Shown: positions 52,552 through 62,069, counted from the stretch's first letter. The stretch is 64,000 nucleotides of DNA from Halorubrum distributum JCM 10118 (GCF_000337335.1 NZ_AOJN01000049.1:145706-209705), one strand, 5' to 3'. Numbers and translations are program-made. The notes: generated by a model not told the origin, from the letters alone.

Positions 52552-52697
52552 CACTTTCCGTAGGGGTTCAAGCCTTACAAACCCCGCGGTGTCTCTTGAT
52601 TTGTGGGGACGTACGACGGTGTATCACGCCCCCAGACGCCCGACCGGACCGAGTCACGAAGCCCGGGTTTATCGCGCTCCGACGCTTCCCGAGAGAC

Positions 52698-53288
52698 ATG
52701 CGCGAAGACGCGCTGGCGACCCGGCTCGTCGAGCACTTCGAAGCGACGGTCGACGATCCGGCGATCCGGCTCGAAGAGCCGTACGACGCCGACGGCCGCG
52801 AGGGGGTCGTCGACCTGTTCGTCCGGACGCGGACGCCCGAGCCGGTCGACCGCGTGATCGAACTCAAGGCCGACGCCGCGGTCCGCCGCGCCACCGGCGC
52901 GAACGAGGTCCTCAGGCAGTACCGTCGGATGGAGCGGTACTTCCACGCCGACGAGCGCCACGCGCTCCGTCCCAAGCTGGGCCGGGACGAGCCGGGCGCC
53001 CGCTACCTGCTGTGTTTCGCGCCGACGCCGACCTGCGTCCACCACGTCGCGACGAACCGCACGCTGTACGGCTCCGTCGACCCGGAGGCGCATGCCGGCG
53101 ACGTCCCCGCCGTCCGCACCGTCGCGTTCCTCACGGGGCTCGACGGCGACCCCGCCGACCTCGGACTGGTCTCCGTCAACGGCGAGGTCCAGTTCGGATC
53201 CGAGCCGTTCAAGCGGGCCGTGCCCGACGACTCGCGGCTCGCCGAGAGCTTACGCGGCGTCGACGACGGCCTGATCGAGTTCCCCTGA
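52698..53288 (+). CDS. Putative PD-(D/E)xK-like nuclease-fold protein
   Basis: 196 aa from ATG 52698 (MREDALATRLVEHFEATVDD). REGVVDLFVRT followed by DRVIELKAD gives the D-(x)n-ExK spacing of restriction-endonuclease-like folds. No partner methylase is adjacent. Function unknown; could be housekeeping DNA repair or an RNA-processing relative. The nuclease call is from motif spacing only. Confidence 0.6.
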   Translation: MREDALATRLVEHFEATVDDPAIRLEEPYDADGREGVVDLFVRTRTPEPVDRVIELKADAAVRRATGANEVLRQYRRMERYFHADERHALRPKLGRDEPGARYLLCFAPTPTCVHHVATNRTLYGSVDPEAHAGDVPAVRTVAFLTGLDGDPADLGLVSVNGEVQFGSEPFKRAVPDDSRLAESLRGVDDGLIEFP

Positions 53289-53333
53289 GGCGGCTCGGGA
53301 ATGTCTGACCGTCCGATCGCGGGAGATGGCCCT

Positions 53334-54482
53334 TCAGAGGCCGATTTCGCGCCCGATGACGACGTGTTGGATCTCGCTGGTCCCCTCGCCGATCTCCATC
53401 AGCTTCGCGTCGCGGTAGAAGCGCTGCGGCGCGAAATCGGTGGTGTAGCCGTAGCCGCCGAGCGTCTGGACCGCCTCCTCGGCCACCTCGCGGGCGGCCT
53501 CGCTGGCGTCGAGCTTCGCAAGCGCGGACTCGCGGGTGACCGACTCGCCGGCGTCGTACTTCGACGCGGCCCGGTGGGTCAGCAGGCGGGCGCGCTCGAT
53601 CTGGCGGTGCATGTGGACCACCTTGTCGCGGACGGCGTCGAACTTCGATATCGGCTTTCCGAACTGCTCGCGCTCGCCCGAGTACTCCTTGGCGGCCTCG
53701 TAGGCGCCCTGCGCGAGGCCCACGGAGAGCGCGGCGATGGAGATCCGCCCGCCGTCGAGCGTCTTCATCGTCTGTGTCCACCCCTCGCCCTCCTCGCCGA
53801 GGAGCCGGTCCTCCGGGATCCGCACGTCGTCGAAGGTTATCTCGCAGGTGGGCGAGCTGTTGAGCCCCATCTTCTCCCAGACCGTCGTCACCTCGAACCC
53901 GTCGTCGTTCGCCGGGTCGACGATGAACGTCGAGATGCCGTCGTACCCCGCGTCCGGGTCGGTCACCGCCTTCACGAGGATCGAGTTGGCGACGTTCGCG
54001 TTCGTGATGAACTGCTTGGTGCCGTTCAGGACGTACTCGCCCGCGTCGGCGTCGAACTCGGCGGTCGTGTCCATGTCGGAGGCGTCCGAGCCGCTGCCCG
54101 GCTCCGTGAGCGCCCACGCGCCGATCCCCTCGCCCTCCGCGAGCGGGCGGAGCCACCGCTCCTTCTGTTCGTCGGTGCCGAACAGGTCGATCGGCTTCGC
54201 GCCCAGCGAGGTGTGCGCGGCGTACGAGAGCCCGATCCCGCCGGAGACGCGGCCGAGTTCCTCCGTGACCAGGGCGTACATCAGCTGGTCGCCGCCGAGG
54301 CCGCCGTACTCCTCGGCGACCGGGACGCCCATCATGTCGAGCTCCGCGAGGGAGTCGAACACCTCCTCGGGGAACCGGTGTTCGTCCTCGATCTCCTGGG
54401 CGATGGGTGCGATCTCCGCCTCGCAGAACTCCCGGACGGTGTCGCGTATCATCCGGTGTTCCGCGGGTACCTCGAAGTCCAT
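53334..54482 (-). CDS. Acyl-CoA dehydrogenase
   Basis: 382 aa, full length from ATG 54482 (MDFEVPAEHRMIRDTVREFC). Middle domain GAWALTEPGSGSDASDMDTT, FITNANVANSILVKAV. C-terminal region GGYGYTTDFAPQRFYRDAKL and EIGEGTSEIQHVVIGREIGL, with the usual catalytic-base neighbourhood (GEGTSE). Paralogue of the 29599 gene, divergent from a kinase-like gene. Confidence 0.95.
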   Translation of the reverse strand: MDFEVPAEHRMIRDTVREFCEAEIAPIAQEIEDEHRFPEEVFDSLAELDMMGVPVAEEYGGLGGDQLMYALVTEELGRVSGGIGLSYAAHTSLGAKPIDLFGTDEQKERWLRPLAEGEGIGAWALTEPGSGSDASDMDTTAEFDADAGEYVLNGTKQFITNANVANSILVKAVTDPDAGYDGISTFIVDPANDDGFEVTTVWEKMGLNSSPTCEITFDDVRIPEDRLLGEEGEGWTQTMKTLDGGRISIAALSVGLAQGAYEAAKEYSGEREQFGKPISKFDAVRDKVVHMHRQIERARLLTHRAASKYDAGESVTRESALAKLDASEAAREVAEEAVQTLGGYGYTTDFAPQRFYRDAKLMEIGEGTSEIQHVVIGREIGL

Positions 54483-54596
54483 GGGCAAGAATTGCGACCC
54501 GCGGGCATAAACGATGCGAACGACCGTGACAGACCGTCCCGGGGTGGGACCGTCCGCGAGCCGACGACTTATGAGGCGCCGCCGCGTTCCGCCGAT

Positions 54597-55394
54597 ATGG
54601 AGTTCCGGCAGCTCGTCCGCGGGCGCGTCGACTGGCCCGACATCGAGCGGGTCGCGCGCGAACTGGCGGACCGGTACGACCGCGACGAGATGCGCGTGCG
54701 GTTCCTCGACGCGGACAACTGGCTGTCGACGCCGATGGTCGTCGACGACGACCTCTTCGTGAAGGTGATCACCCGGCAGAACACGCTCGTTCACGCGCTG
54801 TTCACCACGGGGCGGAACCTCGGTGCGTTCTCCGCGGGCACCGAGGGGTTCTTCGAGCGCCACGAGACCCCCTACGAGATGGCGCGCCACGAGCTGGAGG
54901 CGACCCGGCGGGTCCGCGAGCTCGGGGTCAACGCGCCGGAGCCGGTCGAGGCGTTCGAGGTCGACGGCCTCGGCGTGCTCGTGTTGGAGTACCTCCCCGA
55001 GTTCCGCACGCTCGGCGAGCTCGACGAGGACGCGGTGGTCGAGCTCGCGCCCGACCTGTTCGAGACGCTCCGGACGGTCCACGACGCCGGGCTCGCGCAC
55101 GGCGACCTCCGCGCCGAGAACGTCCTCGTCGCGGACGGCGAGCTCTACGTCATCGACGCGACCCGCGTGAGCGACGACGGCCGCGACGCGGCCCGCGCCT
55201 ACGACCTCGCGAGCGCGCTCGCGGCGCTGGAGCCGCTGATCGGCGCCGCCGACGCGATCGAGGCCGCGCTGACGAGCTACTCGGCCGACGAGCTCCTCGC
55301 GGCGCGCCGGTTCCTCGACTTCGTCGCGATCCGCCCCGACCACGACTTCGACGCCGCGGAGCTGACGGGCGAGCTCGAGAAGCGCACGGCGTGA
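54597..55394 (+). CDS. RIO/Bud32-like protein kinase family member
   Basis: 265 aa from ATG 54597. Lysine in LFVKVIT as the nucleotide-binding candidate; catalytic loop LAHGDLRAENVLV (HGD...N) and metal loop LYVIDATRV (DAT in place of DFG). The compact layout fits archaeal RIO/Bud32-like kinases rather than canonical Ser/Thr kinases. Substrates unknown. Confidence 0.8.
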   Translation: MEFRQLVRGRVDWPDIERVARELADRYDRDEMRVRFLDADNWLSTPMVVDDDLFVKVITRQNTLVHALFTTGRNLGAFSAGTEGFFERHETPYEMARHELEATRRVRELGVNAPEPVEAFEVDGLGVLVLEYLPEFRTLGELDEDAVVELAPDLFETLRTVHDAGLAHGDLRAENVLVADGELYVIDATRVSDDGRDAARAYDLASALAALEPLIGAADAIEAALTSYSADELLAARRFLDFVAIRPDHDFDAAELTGELEKRTA

Positions 55395-55425
55395 GACGCC
55401 GCGAGAAGGCGGACCGACCGGAGAC

Positions 55426-56190
55426 TCAGCCGCCCAGGTACAGCTGCGAGACCTCTTCGTCGTTCAGCAGCTCCTCCGGCGTCCCCTCGAACCGGACGGT
55501 CCCCTGATCGAGGACGTAGCCCCGGTCGGAGATGCCGAGCCCCTTCGTCACGTTCTGCTCGACCATGAGGATCGCCGTGTCCATGTCGTTGACCTCTTTG
55601 ACGTCCTCGAACACGTCGTCGGCGGTGTTCGGTGCGAGCCCCGCCGACGGCTCGTCGATGAGCAGCACGTCGGGCTCCATCACCAGCGCGCGGGCGAACG
55701 CGAGCACCTGGCGCTGGCCGCCGGAGAGCGTCTTCGCCTTCGAGCCGCGCTTCTCGTCGATGATCGGGAACCGGTCGTACAGCGTCTCGATGACCTCCTC
55801 GAGGCTCCCGTCGCGGGCGACGCCGCCCATCCGGAGGTTCTCGTCGATCGTCAGCGAGCCGAACACGTTGTCGGTCTGCGGGACGTAGCCGATCCCCTCG
55901 CGGACGATCTCCTCGGGCGCCATCCCGCCGATGTCGCGGCCGTGGTACTCGACGGTCCCCGTCCACGGGGTCAACATCCCGAACGCGGTCTTGAGCACCG
56001 TCGACTTCCCGGCGCCGTTGGGGCCGACGAGACAGACGATCTCGCCCGGGTCGAGCCGGACCGAGCAGTCGTCGAGCACCTGCACCTCGCCGTACCCGCT
56101 GTCGACGCCCGACAGCGAGAGCACGGGGTCGGTTCCGCCGTGAGGCCCGTCCGCGGCCCCGGTCGTGTCGTCTGTCATACCGTCGCTCAT
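55426..56190 (-). CDS. livF: Branched-chain amino acid-type ABC transporter ATPase (LivF)
   Basis: 254 aa. Walker A VGPNGAGKST (about residue 57), Q-loop YVPQTDNVFGSL, signature LSGGQRQVLAFARAL, Walker B VLLIDEPSAGLAP, H-switch region MVEQNV. The ATG at 56190 overlaps the LivG stop; a second ATG four codons later is possible. Last gene of the five-gene transporter operon. Confidence 0.93.
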   Translation of the reverse strand: MSDGMTDDTTGAADGPHGGTDPVLSLSGVDSGYGEVQVLDDCSVRLDPGEIVCLVGPNGAGKSTVLKTAFGMLTPWTGTVEYHGRDIGGMAPEEIVREGIGYVPQTDNVFGSLTIDENLRMGGVARDGSLEEVIETLYDRFPIIDEKRGSKAKTLSGGQRQVLAFARALVMEPDVLLIDEPSAGLAPNTADDVFEDVKEVNDMDTAILMVEQNVTKGLGISDRGYVLDQGTVRFEGTPEELLNDEEVSQLYLGG

Positions 56191-56975
56191 GTTCCGCCTC
56201 CGAGGTACGCGTCGATGACGCGGTCGTCGTTCCGGACGCCCTCCGGCGTCCCCTCCGTCAGGACGTGTCCCTGATCCAGGACGACGATCGGGTCCGCCAG
56301 GTCCATCACGAACTCCATGTCGTGTTCGATGAGCAGGAACGTCGTCCCCTGCTCGTTGAGCCGCCGGATCTGGTCTTTGAGCTTCTTGGCCAGCGTCGGG
56401 TTCACCCCCGCCACCGGCTCGTCGAGCAGCAGCACCTCCGGCTCGGCGAGCATCGCCCGCGCGAGCTCGACGAGCTTCATCTGGCCGCCGGAGATGTCGG
56501 TGGCGGGCTGGGTCGCGAGGTGGTCGATCTCGAAGTCCTCCAGGATCCGCTCCGCCTCGGCGAGGTTCGCCGACTCGCTCTCCGCGACCGTCCCCGGCGA
56601 GGTGAAAAGCGTGAGGAACGACTCGCCGGGCTGTTTCCGCGGGCCGACCAGCATCGCCTCGCGGACCGTCATCCCCTCCAGCTTCCGGGGCGTCTGGAAC
56701 GTCCGGATGAGCCCGTGTTCCGCGACTTGGTACGGCTCCATCCCGGTCACGTCGGTCCCGTTCACCTCCACGGTCCCGCCGTCCGGCTCGTAGAAGCCGG
56801 AGATGAGGTTGAAAAGCGTCGACTTCCCGGCGCCGTTCGGGCCGATGAGCCCGGTGATGGTGCCGCGCTCGACCGCGAACGTCGCGTGGTCGGTCGCCGC
56901 GAGCCCGCCGAACGACTTCTGGAGGTCGTCGACGCGGAGGACCGCGTCCTCCTTCGGAAGCGCGCCCTCACTCAT
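56187..56975 (-). CDS. livG: Branched-chain amino acid-type ABC transporter ATPase (LivG)
   Basis: 262 aa from ATG 56975. Walker A IGPNGAGKST, Q-loop IRTFQTPRKLEGM, signature ISGGQMKLVELARAM, Walker B VLLLDEPVAGVNP, LIEHDMEFVMDLADPIVVLD. Pairs with LivF as a heterodimer driving the LivHM permease. Overlaps LivM by 8 bp and LivF by ATGA. Confidence 0.94.
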   Translation of the reverse strand: MSEGALPKEDAVLRVDDLQKSFGGLAATDHATFAVERGTITGLIGPNGAGKSTLFNLISGFYEPDGGTVEVNGTDVTGMEPYQVAEHGLIRTFQTPRKLEGMTVREAMLVGPRKQPGESFLTLFTSPGTVAESESANLAEAERILEDFEIDHLATQPATDISGGQMKLVELARAMLAEPEVLLLDEPVAGVNPTLAKKLKDQIRRLNEQGTTFLLIEHDMEFVMDLADPIVVLDQGHVLTEGTPEGVRNDDRVIDAYLGGGT

Positions 56976-58149
56976 CGTCACCACCTCCCTTCCGTTCGCG
57001 GACGCCGCTGTCCGGCGTCTCGGGCGTTCCGCCACCGCCGACCGCGCTCGGCCAGATCAGCTCCCGCTGCGGCGGGAGCACCCCCTGCGGCCGGTAGCGC
57101 ATGACGGCGACGATGACGACGCCGATCAACAGCAGTCGCAGCGGCGCGGGGTCGATCGGGAGCGCCACGTCGTTCAGGAAGCGCGTCCCCTCGCGGATCG
57201 TGACGATGACGATCCCGCCGAACAGCGCCCCGCGGTTGGAGCCGCTGCCGCCCAAGATCACCGCGACCCACGCGTAGAACGTCGTGATCGGGTCGAGGTC
57301 GCCCGGCCCGACGTAGAGGTTCAGGTGCGCGTAGAAGACGCCCGCAAGCGCCATTATCAGGCTGCCGAGGACGAACGACTGCATCTTGAACGAGTAGGTG
57401 TTCTTGCCCAGCGCCCGCGCGAGGTCCTCGTCGGAGCGGATCGTGCGCAGCACGCGCCCCCACGGCGACCGGTGCGCGCGCCGGAGGACGAAGTACGCCG
57501 CGCCCGCGAACGCGAGCACCAACAGGACGTTCAGCGACGCCTGCCAGAACGCCGTCTCTAAGATCACCGGCGACCCGGGGATCACCTCCAGCCGGAGCCC
57601 CGGCATCGCTTCCGGGAACGTCGAGAGCACCGGCCACCCGTCGAAGAAGCCCGGGATGCCGCGCAGCCCCGCGCTCCCGTTCGTCAGCCAGCGCTCGTTT
57701 AACACGATCAGCCGCACGACCTCCGCGAGCCCGAGCGACGCGATGGCGAGGTAGTCGGCCCGGAGCCGGAGCGTCGGGATGCCGATGAGCAGCGCGAGCG
57801 CGAGCGCGACGACGAGCGCGACGGCGAGCCCGACGAGCGGACTGAAGCCGCCGGCGATCGGCGAGCCGCTCGCGGTCATCAGCGCGGTGCCGTACGCGCC
57901 GATGCCGAAGAACGCGGCGACGCTGAAGTTGATCAGTCCCGTGAACCCCCACTGGGCGTTCAGCCCGAAGGACAACAGCGCGTACATCCCCGCCAGCCCG
58001 ACGAGGAACAGGAAGTACGTCGGACCGAGCGCGCCGGTGAGCATCGCGACGAAGAGGAACAGTACGAACGCGACGCTGACGCCGAGCACCCACCCCTCCG
58101 GGCGGGAGAGGTCGGCAAACGCCGCTTTCGGGTCGTCGAGGAGGCTCAC
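56968..58149 (-). CDS. livM: Branched-chain amino acid-type ABC permease (LivM)
   Basis: 393 aa from GTG 58149, overlapping the LivH stop. About ten membrane segments, for example TYFLFLVGLAGMYALLSFGL and LNAQWGFTGLINFSVAAFFG, and the coupling region RAHRSPWGRVLRTIRSDEDL with AR after it, typical of LivM/AzlC-type permeases. C-terminal tail charged. Confidence 0.93.
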   Translation of the reverse strand: MSLLDDPKAAFADLSRPEGWVLGVSVAFVLFLFVAMLTGALGPTYFLFLVGLAGMYALLSFGLNAQWGFTGLINFSVAAFFGIGAYGTALMTASGSPIAGGFSPLVGLAVALVVALALALLIGIPTLRLRADYLAIASLGLAEVVRLIVLNERWLTNGSAGLRGIPGFFDGWPVLSTFPEAMPGLRLEVIPGSPVILETAFWQASLNVLLVLAFAGAAYFVLRRAHRSPWGRVLRTIRSDEDLARALGKNTYSFKMQSFVLGSLIMALAGVFYAHLNLYVGPGDLDPITTFYAWVAVILGGSGSNRGALFGGIVIVTIREGTRFLNDVALPIDPAPLRLLLIGVVIVAVMRYRPQGVLPPQRELIWPSAVGGGGTPETPDSGVRERKGGGDDE

Positions 58150-59105
58150 GTCGCGCCCTCCCCGGCGATCCCGTTGGGCCGGACCAACAGCACGACGACC
58201 ATGATCACGAACGCGATCGCGTTCGCGTACTCGATGGTGATCATGTTCTCGATCACGGTCGCGAGCCAGTTCGGACGGATCGGTAGCGCCTCGACCACGT
58301 TGGAGAAGAACGGCGTTAGCTGGTTTATCATGCCGATGAGGAACCCGCCCGCCATCGCGCCGTAGACGGAGCCGATCCCGCCGAGGATCACCGCCGCGAA
58401 GATCACCAACAGGAGGTTAAACCCCATCCGGGGCGCGAGCTGGTTGAACAGTCCGAGGAACACGCCGCCCGCGCCGGCGAGCCCGGCGCCGATGACCCAC
58501 GTCCACAGCTTGACCCGCTTCGTCCGGATACCGCTGACCCGCGCGAGGTCGGGGTTGTCCGCCATCGCGCGCATCTTCCGACCGAGGTCGGTGTACTGGA
58601 GCAGAACGTGGAGCCCGACGACGAGCGCCACCGCCGACCCGAATATCGCGACGTCGTGGAGCGTTATCCGGACGCCGTACGGCACCAGCGCCTCGATCGG
58701 CCGCAGCGGCCGGACGTCGAACCGGGTGAAGTCGGAGCCGAACCGGATCTGGATCACCGCGCGGTAGATGAACGCGATCCCGATCGACGTGATCAGCAGG
58801 CCGATCGAGTCGACGTCGAGCGGCTCGTAGATGAGCTTCTCGGTGGCGACCGCCACGACCGCGGCGACGGCGATCCCGACGACCAAGGCCAGGAAGAAGC
58901 CGTACGGGAGCCCCAACACCGCGCCGCCGAGCCCGCCGACGGCGCCGAAGGTCACGAGCGCCGAGTACGCGCCGATCGTCATCGTGTCGCCGTGCGCGAA
59001 GTTCGCGAAGTCCGCGATGCTGTACACCAGCGACAGCCCGATGCTGCCGAGGACGATGATGCTGCTGAACACCAACCCGTTAGCCAGGTATCCGAGGACG
59101 GTCAT
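58146..59105 (-). CDS. livH: Branched-chain amino acid-type ABC permease (LivH)
   Basis: 319 aa (MTVLGYLANGLVFSSIIVLG). About eight spans; LivH-type sequences include LSLVYSIADFANFAHGDTMT and DLGRKMRAMADNPDLARVSG (coupling helix). Begins 9 bp after the substrate-binding protein stop. Confidence 0.94.
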   Translation of the reverse strand: MTVLGYLANGLVFSSIIVLGSIGLSLVYSIADFANFAHGDTMTIGAYSALVTFGAVGGLGGAVLGLPYGFFLALVVGIAVAAVVAVATEKLIYEPLDVDSIGLLITSIGIAFIYRAVIQIRFGSDFTRFDVRPLRPIEALVPYGVRITLHDVAIFGSAVALVVGLHVLLQYTDLGRKMRAMADNPDLARVSGIRTKRVKLWTWVIGAGLAGAGGVFLGLFNQLAPRMGFNLLLVIFAAVILGGIGSVYGAMAGGFLIGMINQLTPFFSNVVEALPIRPNWLATVIENMITIEYANAIAFVIMVVVLLVRPNGIAGEGAT

Positions 59106-59114
59106 CGGTCGGGA

Positions 59115-60440
59115 TTAGCCTTCGATGAAGTCGATGCCTTCGTACGCGTGGTCCTGGACCTCCAGGACCTGAAGGAAGCCGACCGGGTCACCGTTCTCGT
59201 CGAAGTCGATGGGGCCGCTGACCCCCTGGTAGTCGACGTCGTCCGGGCCGCCGCCGTCCGCGAGGATCTGGCTCGCGGCCTCGAACGAGGTCACCGTCTC
59301 GCCCTCCGGGCCGGAGACGCGCCGGACGGTGTCTTGGAGCGCCGCGCCGGTGAACTCGTCCGCGGCCTGGATCGCCAAGGCGGCGTTGATCACGCAGTCG
59401 TACGCGTACGCCGCCCACGACGTCGGCTGCCGGCCGTACTCGGACTCGAAGGCGTCCGCGAACGACTGGTAGTTCTCCTCCTCGACGGGCGCCGAGGGGA
59501 CGACGATCTTCATCCCCTCGATGCTCCCCTCGGGGGTGTTCTCGAGCACGTTGTCGCCGGAGACGGAGTCGGCGCCGTAGAACTGCGCCTCGTACCCCGA
59601 GGAGAACACCTCGTTGACCATCGTCGCGAACTCGGCCTGGTAGGTGATGAACAGCCACGCGTCGGCGCCGGAGCTGTTCATCTCCGAGATGACGCCGGAG
59701 TACGACTGCTGGTCCTGGTCGTGGGGCGTGTTGTAGACGACCTCGCCCTCGTACGCGTCGACGAACGCGTCCGTGAGGCTCTGGCCGTAGTCGTTGTTGA
59801 CGTAGGTGATCGCCACCTCGTCGTAGCCGTCGTCGGTGATGAGGTTCGAGAGCGCGAGCGACTGGCTCCGCCCCGACGGCGACATCCGGAGCAGCCCCGG
59901 GAACTCGGTGAGGTTGAGCCCGGTGGAGTTCTGGCTCAGCTGAACGACGTCCGTTCCTTCGATGACGCTCTCGTAGATGGCCAGCGAGACGCCGGAGCCG
60001 ACCGCGCCGATCAGGAACGGCACGCCGTCCTGATTGACGAGCTTCTGGGCGGCGGCGATCCCGCCCTGGTTCTCGCTCTCGGAGTCCTCGACGACGATAT
60101 CGAGGTCCCGCCCGTTAATGCCGACCTCGTTGACCATCGAGAGGGCGAGGTTGACGCCGCGCTGGTTCCGCTCGCCGAACGCCGACAGCGACCCGGTCTG
60201 GGAGTCGACCATCCCGATCTCGTAGGTCTCGGTCGAGTCTCCCCCGTCGTCTCCGTCACCGCCGTCGCTCCCGTCGCCGCCGTCGCTCCCGTCGCCGCCG
60301 TCGTCGCCGTCACCGCCGTCGCTCCCGTCGCCGCCGTCGTCGGTCGTGCTGAGACAGCCCGACAGTCCGACGAGTCCCGCACCGCCGGTCAGTTTCAGCA
60401 GCGTCCGCCGATCCGTCGTGCCCGTGGTATCCCGTGACAT
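59115..60440 (-). CDS. Periplasmic-type substrate-binding lipoprotein of LivK/amide family
   Basis: 441 aa from ATG 60440. Twin-arginine signal DRRTLLKLTGGAGLVGLSGC with lipobox Cys29, then a Gly/Asp/Ser-repeat spacer (GGDGSDGGDGDDGG-like). The type I periplasmic fold follows: EIGMVDSQTGSLSAFGERNQ, FLIGAVGSGVSLAIYESV, FITYQAEFATMVNEVFSS. It delivers branched-chain amino acids, amides or urea to LivHMGF; the ligand is not readable from sequence. Confidence 0.92.
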   Translation of the reverse strand: MSRDTTGTTDRRTLLKLTGGAGLVGLSGCLSTTDDGGDGSDGGDGDDGGDGSDGGDGSDGGDGDDGGDSTETYEIGMVDSQTGSLSAFGERNQRGVNLALSMVNEVGINGRDLDIVVEDSESENQGGIAAAQKLVNQDGVPFLIGAVGSGVSLAIYESVIEGTDVVQLSQNSTGLNLTEFPGLLRMSPSGRSQSLALSNLITDDGYDEVAITYVNNDYGQSLTDAFVDAYEGEVVYNTPHDQDQQSYSGVISEMNSSGADAWLFITYQAEFATMVNEVFSSGYEAQFYGADSVSGDNVLENTPEGSIEGMKIVVPSAPVEEENYQSFADAFESEYGRQPTSWAAYAYDCVINAALAIQAADEFTGAALQDTVRRVSGPEGETVTSFEAASQILADGGGPDDVDYQGVSGPIDFDENGDPVGFLQVLEVQDHAYEGIDFIEG

Positions 60441-60590
60441 ATGTTTCCGATAGTCCCGAGCACATTCGGCTACCTTAACCCCGGCCCGTCCATGGTCGGT
60501 GAGCGCGGGGCAGATCGATGAATCGGCCGGTAGTGGCACTGAACGTATTTTATACAAGCATATATTTTTGGAACGATTGGTCGGGTGCCA

Positions 60591-60621
60591 TTATATACCG
60601 CTCCGGATCCGCAGTGATCGC
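60591..60621 (+). promoter_or_regulatory. Promoter of proline dehydrogenase gene
   Basis: ttatata (60591-60597) is centred about 28 bp before ATG 60622, the distance expected for leaderless haloarchaeal mRNA. Further AT-rich boxes (ttttatac, 60548; atatattttt, 60560) lie upstream and could serve activator binding. Confidence 0.55.
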
Positions 60622-61503
60622 ATGATCCCGCCCATCGCGAGCAACTTTGTCGCCGGGGAGTCGCCGGAGGCGGCGCTCGCTCACGTCGAGGGGCTCAACG
60701 ACCGCGGCGTGGCCGGCATCCTGAACCTGCTCGGCGAACACTACGAGGAACGGCCCCCCGCCGACGCCGACGCCGACGCGTACGTCGACCTCGTCGAGGC
60801 GATCGCGGAGCGCGGCGTCGACGCCTGCGTCTCCGTCAAATCGAGCCAGATCGGCCTCGACATCGGGGACGACGTCTTCGAGGAGAACCTCGCGCGCATC
60901 GTCGAGGCGGCCAACGCGCCGGCGGCGACCGGATCGGCGGAGACCGGAGCGGACGGGACGGGCACCTTCGTCTGGATCGACATGGAGGACCACGAGACCA
61001 CCGACGTGACGCTCGACGCGTTCGAACGGCACGCGGTCGAGACGGACGGCAACGTCGGCGTCTGCGTGCAGGCGAACTTGAAGCGGACCCGCGATGATCT
61101 CGAACGGCTCGCCGACCTCCCGGGGAAGGTCCGACTCGTCAAGGGCGCGTACGATGAGCCGGCCGAGATATCGTATAAAAAGAAGGCGCGCGTCGACGAG
61201 TCGTACCGCGACTGCCTCGCGTACATGTTCGAGGCGTTCGACGACGGCGTCGCCGTCGGGAGCCACGACCCCGCGATGATCGAGTACGCGAAGGAGCTGT
61301 ACGCCGAACACGAGACCACCTACGAGGTCCAGATGCTGACCGGCGTCCGGGAGTCGGCGCAGTTCGAACTCGCCGCCGAAGACGACGTGAAAGTGTACCA
61401 GTACATTCCGTACGGGTCCAAGTGGTTCTCCTACTTCTACCGGCGGATCCGAGAGCGCAAGTCGAACGCGCTGTTCGCGCTGCGCGCAATCGTCGGGAAC
61501 TGA
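60622..61503 (+). CDS. Proline dehydrogenase
   Basis: 293 aa from ATG 60622 (MIPPIASNFVAGESPEAALA). TIM-barrel FAD enzyme oxidising proline to pyrroline-5-carboxylate. Family motifs: SVKSSQIGLDIGDDV, VWIDMEDHETTDVT, VCVQANLKRTRDDLERLADL, RLVKGAYDEP, VGSHDPAMIEYAKEL, QMLTGVRESAQFELA and the tail YIPYGSKWFSYFYRRIRERK. Monofunctional, short archaeal/Thermus-like type. Clusters with a regulator and an aldehyde/P5C dehydrogenase. Confidence 0.94.
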   Translation: MIPPIASNFVAGESPEAALAHVEGLNDRGVAGILNLLGEHYEERPPADADADAYVDLVEAIAERGVDACVSVKSSQIGLDIGDDVFEENLARIVEAANAPAATGSAETGADGTGTFVWIDMEDHETTDVTLDAFERHAVETDGNVGVCVQANLKRTRDDLERLADLPGKVRLVKGAYDEPAEISYKKKARVDESYRDCLAYMFEAFDDGVAVGSHDPAMIEYAKELYAEHETTYEVQMLTGVRESAQFELAAEDDVKVYQYIPYGSKWFSYFYRRIRERKSNALFALRAIVGN

Positions 61504-61611
61504 ACGACCTGGGTCAGGGACCGGTGAGCGGGCGGTGACCGGCGATCTGAGTAGTAACCCCCGATCGGGCGTCACGATTTCTTAATCAGTGTGTGGTCTT
61601 GCGGTCAGCTG

Positions 61612-62017
61612 TTTATAAGTGATTGACAGACCCACGACGGACACCTCCAGAGCCTCAGCCGCTCGCATATAAATAGCAGACTGGAGATCAGCAGCGACCA
61701 CCTCCAAAGCCCCAGCCGCGAGGACGCCGTACGCTCGCTGCGGTCCTCGGTTGGTCGCTCGCTTCGCTCGCTCCCGCCCTGCGGTCCTTGCGTCGCCTAC
61801 GGCGTCCTCGCGGCTGCCCCTTTGAGTCCCGCCCCGCCCAGGATAGCAACCGCGCCTCACCCCTCCCCAGCCTCGTCAGTCGCCTCCGCTTCGCTCCGGC
61901 GACTGACTCCCTCGCGCGTGCTGACTCGCGGCCGCCGATGGCGGCCGCTCGCAGGCACGCGCCACCGCGCGTTCATTTAATAAACAATCGCCGCTATCGC
62001 TCGCGGGTACTTAAATA
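61612..62017 (+). repeat. Structured dispersed repeat, copy 2
   Basis: Same orientation and layout as the copy at 34741-35168. TATA-like tttataagt (61612) and atataaat (61668) each precede an agcc(c/t)cagccgc unit. Helix 1: 61713-61731 pairs perfectly (19/19) with 61798-61816 although three positions per arm differ from copy 1, with compensating changes. Helix 2: 61876-61884 with 61898-61906. Helix 3: gcggccgcc 61928-61936 with ggcggccgc 61940-61948. The 54-nt block 61862-61915 is identical to 35017-35070. Ends in AT-rich tcatttaataaac and acttaaatat. Again lies between convergent genes. Confidence 0.8.
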
Positions 62018-62069
62018 TCGTACCACGACCGACGCGCTATAACACTCGCTCCGCCGTCGACACCGCCGA

